NCBI GenBank assembly: GCA_023205875.1
Contig: CP060768.1
Span: forward strand, 186,001 to 250,000
DNA length: 64,000 nt
Reading direction: 5' to 3'
From: Chloropicon primus
Lineage: Eukaryota; Chlorophyta; Chloropicophyceae; Chloropicales; Chloropicaceae
Part shown: piece after piece, positions 60,801-64,000 of the stretch
Layout: each line of letters starts with the position of its first letter
Numbering within the stretch: the stretch's first letter is position 1
Position numbers and translations under genes: made by a program
Notes under the pieces: model-generated
Database searches by the model: none
What the model saw: the letters and a program-made list of their open reading frames with translations, nothing else
Told to the model about the DNA's origin: nothing

Positions 60801-61816
60801 CACCAGCTGCTCGATGGCCCAGAGCCCTCCTCGACCTCGCCGTCCTGGCCGTTCCCCCGGCTCTCGGCCTCCCCCCTCACGTCCTCCACGACGTCCAGAG
60901 TGACTTTGAGGCCAAGATCCCTGTTCACGTTCTCCCTCTTGAAAGACGCGAGGGTGTCCCTCACCGGCCCCTTGTCCACGACGTGGTACTTGTACACGGT
61001 CAAAGGGTCGTGAAGCTCGTAATCCTCCTCCGGGAACTCGATATCGGGCTCGACCCCATGCAGGGCTTGCAGCGCGCTCTTCGCGTTTCCGGACTCCGCC
61101 CTAATCTTCTGCAGCTTTTGCTCGTGCTTGAACTCGAGGTACTGCCAGACGAACTCCGGCCAGGTCTGGTGGTCCAAGAAAGACACGTTCATACCGAAAG
61201 CCGCCCTGTCCTCCGGGACCATGTCCAGCAGCAGCAAGCGCATAAAGCTCAAGTGCACCTCGTCCAGGAGCTGCGAGTGCCTCTGGGCCGCCAAGCTGCA
61301 GGCGAAGGCCTTCAAGCTGAAGGGGCTGAGCTTCAGCTGCCAGGAGAACGTCCGAATCATGCAGTAAATGGACGCGATGTCGCTCAAGTCCTCGCTGTGG
61401 ATGGTCAGCTCCGTGTCGCCCTGGAACAAGAGGCCGGTCCCCGGTGCCGCAAGCATTGGGTCCATGACCACCGTCCCGTTCCCCAGCGCCGACATGCCGC
61501 TCGCCGACGCCCTCCACTTCGCCTCCCCAGCGTCCACGCTCGCATTGTACGCCTCCGTGGACATCGATTCCGCCCTCTCCTTCCCCGAGTCCTCCCAGCG
61601 CAGCCTCACCGCCTCTGCCGTCCTCCCCGGAAGGTTCTCGGCTATCCCTTCGAAACTCAAGCCGATCCCTTTGCCCCTCGCGGACTGGGCGAACAGTATC
61701 ACGTCGTCCTCCCAGTCCAGCCACGGCGAGGGCGCCGGCGGAGACTCCTCCTCCTTCGCCGCTCCAACCTCCTCGGCGCTCACCGGAGCAAACCTCGAGC
61801 TCCTTCGCGTCGCCAT
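54848..61816 (-). CDS. giant chromatin protein: Myb, DDT, PHD, two bromodomains, eight Tudor-like repeats
   Basis: One exon of 7 kb, 2322 residues from the ATG at 61816. Domains in order: Myb/SANT-like (SPWLDWEDDVILFAQS..GRTAEAVRLRW, about 28-80); DDT (IRTFSWQLKLSPFSLKAFAC onward, 150-225); a PHD finger (ACVLCGLGGNLLCCEGCPAA, WLCEECKL, 505-560); coiled and basic regions; bromodomain 1 (LPDYYRIITAPVDIGSI, 1312-1412); bromodomain 2 (IPVYGQIIKNPMDLGTI, 1488-1592); then eight Tudor-like repeats between 1612 and 2315 with the theme GWRVGVWWEDDKTYYYGV and HKILYDDG. A short CXXC-like cluster (CGVCRYC) lies near 1795. DDT plus PHD suggests a chromatin remodelling cofactor, as in plant PTM and animal BPTF/BAZ; the repeats should read methylated tails. 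The individual domains are clear; the whole architecture matches no protein I know. Confidence 0.85.
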   Translation of the reverse strand: MATRRSSRFAPVSAEEVGAAKEEESPPAPSPWLDWEDDVILFAQSARGKGIGLSFEGIAENLPGRTAEAVRLRWEDSGKERAESMSTEAYNASVDAGEAKWRASASGMSALGNGTVVMDPMLAAPGTGLLFQGDTELTIHSEDLSDIASIYCMIRTFSWQLKLSPFSLKAFACSLAAQRHSQLLDEVHLSFMRLLLLDMVPEDRAAFGMNVSFLDHQTWPEFVWQYLEFKHEQKLQKIRAESGNAKSALQALHGVEPDIEFPEEDYELHDPLTVYKYHVVDKGPVRDTLASFKRENVNRDLGLKVTLDVVEDVRGEAESRGNGQDGEVEEGSGPSSSWCVKLNLDWGEESFERVEKVRKAMKIDESAERAGAKVKKVRRSKEYHFTDLRGKISIMQRLCDDLLDCSVMRCEMWQREEYGMRTVMRFTTLLHTLNTRQDLTGPGRKSLSKQFTPSAKALAQTPKKRGRPPKWASSKTPGSGKKSRGGGDEDYVPKGSHAMEEEDDDRDHNVDACVLCGLGGNLLCCEGCPAAFHVRCAGENNKVIMSDGIWLCEECKLRKENEGRFSDSLQFDLMTLKKVTSAPRKGKKKSTWQIQDFAFQCAVIDTEVEAVTRSRRPSRKSKGKKKAAQGPQIYVGSSAPISVEWKCKVLPIQHPIEGKDMAAEYLSGGFEEEVKIAYFKDSLDTYVNKYRNAWGTLFNEMTTRSKSRGSDKSQFAISKYVWPTRIGRGQKSLQKLPLCNVHPHAHMMIVYLSRTERLLWGLLEENWSNYPTWRSKWINSVFRSTSPHELGIRLLELERALSERARYESWYETADPRLLSNRMREDPQKEIRSVQKYIGLKLGELKLGEYIDRPQSYQPVHPVRPGKKKPWPYRLYPTGEKSLLTWRKNKQFLGRNKMLPMNQTRKIARQGGVVAAEGCLYPNKRYGVVSTQQEWRIRAEEVETFSELAVLVREFDSSLKWEEISYVGEENIGMKVLDRRTTAEVWEEDGVTYHYNEYLCTKKPPVPPYTPYGAPTTAAKSEPEWLREENVPLKLVKDFIEIHRMENSKSERYFLRVEHLHPGLTGLSVAVYWPEEGRWYNAKLMMLPKDRGVKLTYASGDQETLDKLSFEQALLNQELSVVPEALKDRLAKAKAIEKQIRDENEARIKAEKEAKEQRRLERERERQSKKTELTEEDHKRLKLVNKAILDACVRISTGRDTTKGKKSKEWVASFIPRNVLNVLLQRAERGELKPFCMEEQESQVTSTVAAAQPDIVQQMQIPVVGVVPEKGEDRNGKTLSAEHYEPVPSVPSAVSRMTKENQDRCLKIIEQMLDVKQDETIDSEYLATPFLHLPSRKLLPDYYRIITAPVDIGSIRQCLNRTKTNNYAVVQDFIRDVELMFSNARTYNQDESEVYTSAVRLQKWFWGQIGELFPFITESNWAEHTSDKLAARAAAKAQAMREVSKKAKLKAVAKAKSKEAAQASKAAVVPAKKERPLKDRLLAALSVVKDVMKLPESFAFQDPVDVELIPVYGQIIKNPMDLGTIRKQLEAGRDIGWNNLVYSHEDEVFRDVKLVWNNCRLFNRGEDPIYQQSLVIEPAFDILWALRMSCPDYKKYTINTNKPEIVLTSPEKCVGFRVGIWWPRSLCFFYGDIMAYEKEKHRIKYDDDTFACVTLTKHHIHWCDDRFNFKYSFSMDGMPVDASQIEGIKAKSKSTSQKSGPPETPPTEEAAIGWRLGLLWEEDNTYYYGIVNGYDEDTGTHSVLYDDGTLENLDLSEVKIEWVEQTLPEDAEVDARPKQQKQHKERKRRPSIPGMKCGVCRYCRNPKLKKGCLNKVPTEMSDTPPEKKAKTVPASKDPKGADAVGWRVGVWWEDDKTYYYGVLKDYDKKEKKHKILYDDDQVEDWIVLTEEKLEWKEKDASASSLEPPQKEAAIGWRVGVLWEDDKTYYYGVVHAYDASAGTHNVIYEDGTMESLNLSKVKVEWVEQETQPKGGKKSSSVGSKPSKPKAKKSSASSQKKPPQKEAAIGWRVGVLWEDDKTYYYGVVHAYDASAGTHNVIYEDGTMESLNLSKVKVEWVEQVAGKQETQPKGDKKRSAGGSSKSQKKAKAVPASKDPKGADAVGWRVGVWWEDDKTYYYGVLKDYDKKEKKHKILYDDGQQEMITIEKEKLEWKEGPSKPKAKKSSASSQKKPPQKEAAIGWRVGVLWEDDKTYYYGVVHAYDASAGTHNVIYEDGTMESLNLSKVKVEWVEQVPLSAPKGAPEPEKKGKKAKKKSKSKNNVGQRIGIWWPDDKCFYYGEIAAFREADKMHQIKYDDGMEEFLDLQKQEVDWKGQFDTAKAQK
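55121..56325. repeat. near-identical coding repeats in the Tudor-like region
   Basis: A block of about 183-230 bases encoding one AIGWRVGVLWEDDKTYYYGV repeat occurs three times, near 55121-55350, 55637-55867 and 55916-56100, with no differences seen in the shared core. A second type (encoding YYYGVLKDYDKKEKKHKILY) occurs twice, near 55411-55550 and 56188-56325, also nearly identical. Flanking spacers differ. Confidence 0.85.
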
Positions 61817-62115
61817 CCCTCCGTGGCTCCGTCCGTCGTCAAAAAAAAAAAACAAGAAAAACAAACGGCAGAACAAGACAAAGGCAAAGCCTCGAAGCCA
61901 AACACTCCGTTCTCCGCGCACGCCAACACGTCACAACACAAGCCGAGAGCGGAGCGAAGGCTTATACGCTTCCCTTTGGAGTCCAATGGAGTTTTTTTGT
62001 TTGTTTTTTTCTTTTCCTTGGTTCTTGTTTTGATCTATTCGCCCACGACAACAACTTGAGGCAGCACAAGGCACGGCAGGCGCGACACCCTTGGTTACGC
62101 GTCCTCGTCGCCGCG

Positions 62116-62200
62116 ATCGCGATCGCCGATCACTCCGCGATCGATCGCTTCGCCCCGCTTTGGGTTTCTTCTCCGATCGATCGATCGATCGCAGAGATCG
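62116..62200. repeat. cluster of CGATCG palindromes
   Basis: Several GCGATCGC / CGATCGATCG units in about 85 bases, about 300-380 bases upstream of the chromatin-gene start. Could be a binding-site cluster or simple sequence; shorter CGATCGATCG occurs before the OST48 gene near 7121. Confidence 0.7.
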
Positions 62201-62260
62201 TCGCCCCGTCGCCCGCGCTTTGGTTTCACCCGAAAACCAACGCCGGCCAGTTTCGCGAGG

Positions 62261-62269
62261 AAACCCTAA
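62261..62269 (-). promoter_or_regulatory. telo-box AAACCCTAA
   Basis: Exact plant telo-box about 445 bases upstream of the giant chromatin gene's start codon. Second such motif in the window (other at 753-762). Function inferred from plants only. Confidence 0.35.
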
Positions 62270-62630
62270 TTCGGGGATCCGAAGATCCGAAACCAGAGGA
62301 GGGACATGACTGTCTATTTTTTTTCTTGGGGGGGGGTCTTAAGGTTGTGCGCCCCATCAAAAGGATTGAGGGTCAGCTTCTGCCTCTCTCTCTCTCTCTC
62401 TCTCTCTTTCGCTCTTCCCGCGTTTTTGCTTGCCAAAGAATCCTTTCTTCCTGGGGAAGCTGGGACAAGCAGGCCAGTAGTGATGATGAAGGACTCGAAG
62501 AAGAAGAAGACCGCGCGCGCTTCCTCGGGAAGGGGTTGGTTTGTCGTCACCCGCTGCCCTTGGAATCTGCCAAGCGCCAAAAGCAACAACAACAAAAAAC
62601 AAAAAATGTGTTTCTTTTATTGATGACGAG

Positions 62631-62635
62631 TTACA
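62631..62635 (-). terminator. UGUAA polyadenylation signal of Psb28
   Basis: TGTAA on the minus strand, 50 bases after the Psb28 stop codon, followed by an AATAAA-like ATCAATAAAAG. Spacing suits a polyadenylation signal. Confidence 0.5.
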
Positions 62636-62684
62636 AAAAGGTGCCAGCCACCACCAAAGCGCACACCCTCGCCGAGGAGCCTCC

Positions 62685-63266
62685 TCAGGCCTTGTTGAAG
62701 CCCAAGCCGTTCTCGTTGGCGTACCTCTCCATGAACCTCATGAACCTGTCCCACTGGAAGGCGGACTTCATCACGTAACGCGCCTCGATCTTGTTGGGCT
62801 TTCCGTCGAGGAAGCTGGCGACCACGTCCTGGGTCTGAAGCTCCCCCTCCTCGTCTATCATGTACAACCCGGTGATCTCCCCCTTCGCCACCACGTCAGC
62901 GTCGTTGTCGAATATCGTGGGCTTCATAAATATGAACGTCGCCACACCGTTGCTCCCGTCCCTCGAGCGGGTCAGCTTGACCTCCGGGACGACGGCCTCG
63001 TCCACGCCTCGGACGAACTGCATGACGCAGGCGCCCGCCGAGTCGCCCGCCGAGGCTCCGCACACCACCAACGACGACGACGACGACGAGGCCGACGACG
63101 ACGGCGGCGACAGGGTCTTTCCGGACGACGGCGAAGGGAACGGCGAGACGCGCAACCCTCCCCCCCTCGACCCCACGACCCTGGTGGTCGTGGCCCTCCT
63201 CCTCGCCGTGGCCTTGGCGCCGCTCCTCGAGCACTTGGCCGCCCTCATCGCAGTTCCCCCCACCAT
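62685..63266 (-). CDS. PSB28: photosystem II assembly protein Psb28, nuclear-encoded
   Basis: Single exon, 193 residues from the ATG at 63266 (a second in-frame ATG lies at 63248). Psb28 binds PSII assembly intermediates lacking the oxygen-evolving cluster and aids CP47 and chlorophyll-protein assembly in the thylakoid. The C-terminal 110 residues match cyanobacterial and plant Psb28: [80 protein letters not shown] and YANENGLGF. Residues 1-80 are Arg/Ser/Ala/Thr-rich and act as transit peptide. The open frame continues upstream of the ATG through a hydrophobic segment, discussed in the findings. The organism must be photosynthetic or recently so. Confidence 0.95.
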   Translation of the reverse strand: MVGGTAMRAAKCSRSGAKATARRRATTTRVVGSRGGGLRVSPFPSPSSGKTLSPPSSSASSSSSSLVVCGASAGDSAGACVMQFVRGVDEAVVPEVKLTRSRDGSNGVATFIFMKPTIFDNDADVVAKGEITGLYMIDEEGELQTQDVVASFLDGKPNKIEARYVMKSAFQWDRFMRFMERYANENGLGFNKA

Positions 63267-63794
63267 GTGATGTCCGTTACCAATGCTAGGTCGCCTGAGC
63301 AGCCCCCGCGTAACGGCCGACGAGGAGAACAGCAACAGCAGGAACCAAAAGATGCAAAGATGATTGAGATGAGAGCACAAAGCGTCGTGGGGTCAGAGAA
63401 TCTTCCCCACAGAATCTTCCACAGGGTGTCAAATCTCGCGAACGAGGGACGTGCAGATTGAGAACGACGAGACGGATTCCGTTTACGCGACCGTCTCTTC
63501 GCACAAGGTCCCGGAACCAGGCGCAGCACGCTCGAAAAAAACACTCACCTCTCTCTCTCTCTCTCTCTCGCCTTGATCCACCACGATCTCGCGGGCGGAG
63601 GCAACGTGTGGCTCAAACAAGAGGACCTGGAAATTTCCATTTGGGGGGGGGGGTACGAGTTTGGAGGTTGGAGGTGTCGGGGGAACGAACAACATCGTAA
63701 CGCACGTACCGGCAGCGAAGGGGAGAGGTGGAGGAGGTCCGGACACCGAGGAGGCCCGGGTGATCATGGTCAAAGACGGTGGAGATATTCTTAG
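63267..63794. other. spacer upstream of Psb28, probably with the 5' part of a divergent gene
   Basis: About 530 bases. A CT microsatellite lies at about 63549-63570 and a G run at 63644-63652. It holds the Psb28 promoter and probably the first exon and intron of the + strand gene whose exon begins at 63795; I could not place that exon. Confidence 0.5.
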
Positions 63795-64000
63795 GAGGCC
63801 CTCGTCACCCTGAACCAGAGCGTAGAGGAGTTTGAGACCCTTTTGGGTTTTCCGTTCGAGGCCACCTTGGAGGACGGGAAGGCCAAGAAGTGCATCGAGG
63901 GCGGCTTCTATGACGTGGCCAAGTCGTCGTCCAACTCTCGATCGATTACGGGTCTGGTTTACGGGAAGTGGAGAGAGCGATTTCTCGATCCCCGTTCGGT
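63795..64000 (+). CDS. exon of an unidentified gene running off the right edge
   Basis: Open for 68 codons without a stop to the end of the window, after an ATATTCTTAG acceptor-like sequence. It reads EALVTLNQSVEEFETLLGFP, then EATLEDGKAKKCIEGGFYDV and ITGLVYGKWRERF, with balanced amino-acid use and codon choice like the known genes. No ATG precedes it in frame nearby, so an upstream exon is expected in 63.3-63.79 kb. I do not recognise the family. Confidence 0.5.

Larger units (their letters stand above)
61817..62684. other. spacer between the giant chromatin gene and Psb28
   Basis: About 870 bases. It has a CGATCG-rich patch at 62116-62200, a telo-box at 62261-62269, a G run near 62329-62337 and a CT run near 62384-62407. 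The Psb28 3' UTR occupies the right end with TGTAA at 62631-62635. No gene is supported. Confidence 0.6.

Noticed and set aside
60524-62059. 511-codon + strand frame opposite the giant chromatin gene
   Set aside because: Shadow of the DDT/PHD region; no independent features.
62261-62269. Interstitial telomere remnant
   Set aside because: Only nine bases match, too short to call a telomeric array.
1-64000. tRNA, rRNA, snRNA, transposon or virus-like element
   Set aside because: I looked for tRNA B-box-like and T-loop patterns, common snRNA starts, and reverse-transcriptase, integrase, transposase or capsid motifs in the translated frames, and found none that could be supported.

Overview
This is nuclear DNA from a photosynthetic eukaryote, most likely a green (chlorophyte or prasinophyte-grade) alga. 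Three lines of evidence support this. First, there are plastid genes: Psb28 and the chaperone-like protein CPP1, the latter with a plain transit peptide and no signal peptide in front. Second, two short proteins look like plant-lineage families, OXS3 and LNK. Third, about half of the 3' ends carry UGUAA, the usual chlorophyte polyadenylation signal. The window also encodes CCDC61/VFL3, a kinesin-4 and CCDC22, so the lineage has kept basal-body and Commander-complex genes. The genome is compact: 21 genes lie wholly in 64 kb, plus a gene end at each edge. About half have no coding intron. The rest have one to three GT-AG introns of about 80-350 nt, often with CT-rich tracts. Intergenic spacers are short and rich in CT/GA, CA and trinucleotide microsatellites.

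Layout. 0-16 kb: a possible gene end at the left edge, enhancer of polycomb (+), a mitochondrial carrier (+), an AGXT/SGAT-like aminotransferase (-), the OST48/WBP1 subunit of oligosaccharyltransferase (+), long-form tRNase Z (-), CCDC22 (+) and a GNAT acetyltransferase (-). 16-29 kb: a 2033-residue myosin (three IQ, five PH, FERM) head to head with a 1000-residue coiled-coil protein that ends in a FERM-F3-like lobe, then an OXS3-like protein. 29-48 kb: kinesin-4 (-), sphingosine-1-phosphate lyase (-), CCDC61 (+), a TPR/Mlp nuclear-basket protein (-) and a P5A ATPase (-). 48-64 kb: a Sep15-like ER protein (+), a tail-anchored DUF2470 protein (-), CPP1 (+), an intron-like tandem array, an LNK-like protein (+), a 2322-residue Myb-DDT-PHD-bromodomain-Tudor chromatin protein (-), Psb28 (-) and an exon running off the right edge (+).

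The genes are unrelated housekeeping, cytoskeletal, chromatin and plastid genes, not an operon or pathway cluster. Convergent pairs nearly touch (58-117 bp), so their 3' UTRs probably overlap. Divergent pairs share 0.4-1.1 kb promoters. I saw no transposon, virus-like element, CRISPR array, tRNA or rRNA. The most unusual items are the myosin architecture, the near-identical Tudor-like repeats, the LNK-like protein, and a four-unit array at 52.0-52.5 kb in which each unit looks like a short intron plus an 11-nt exon.
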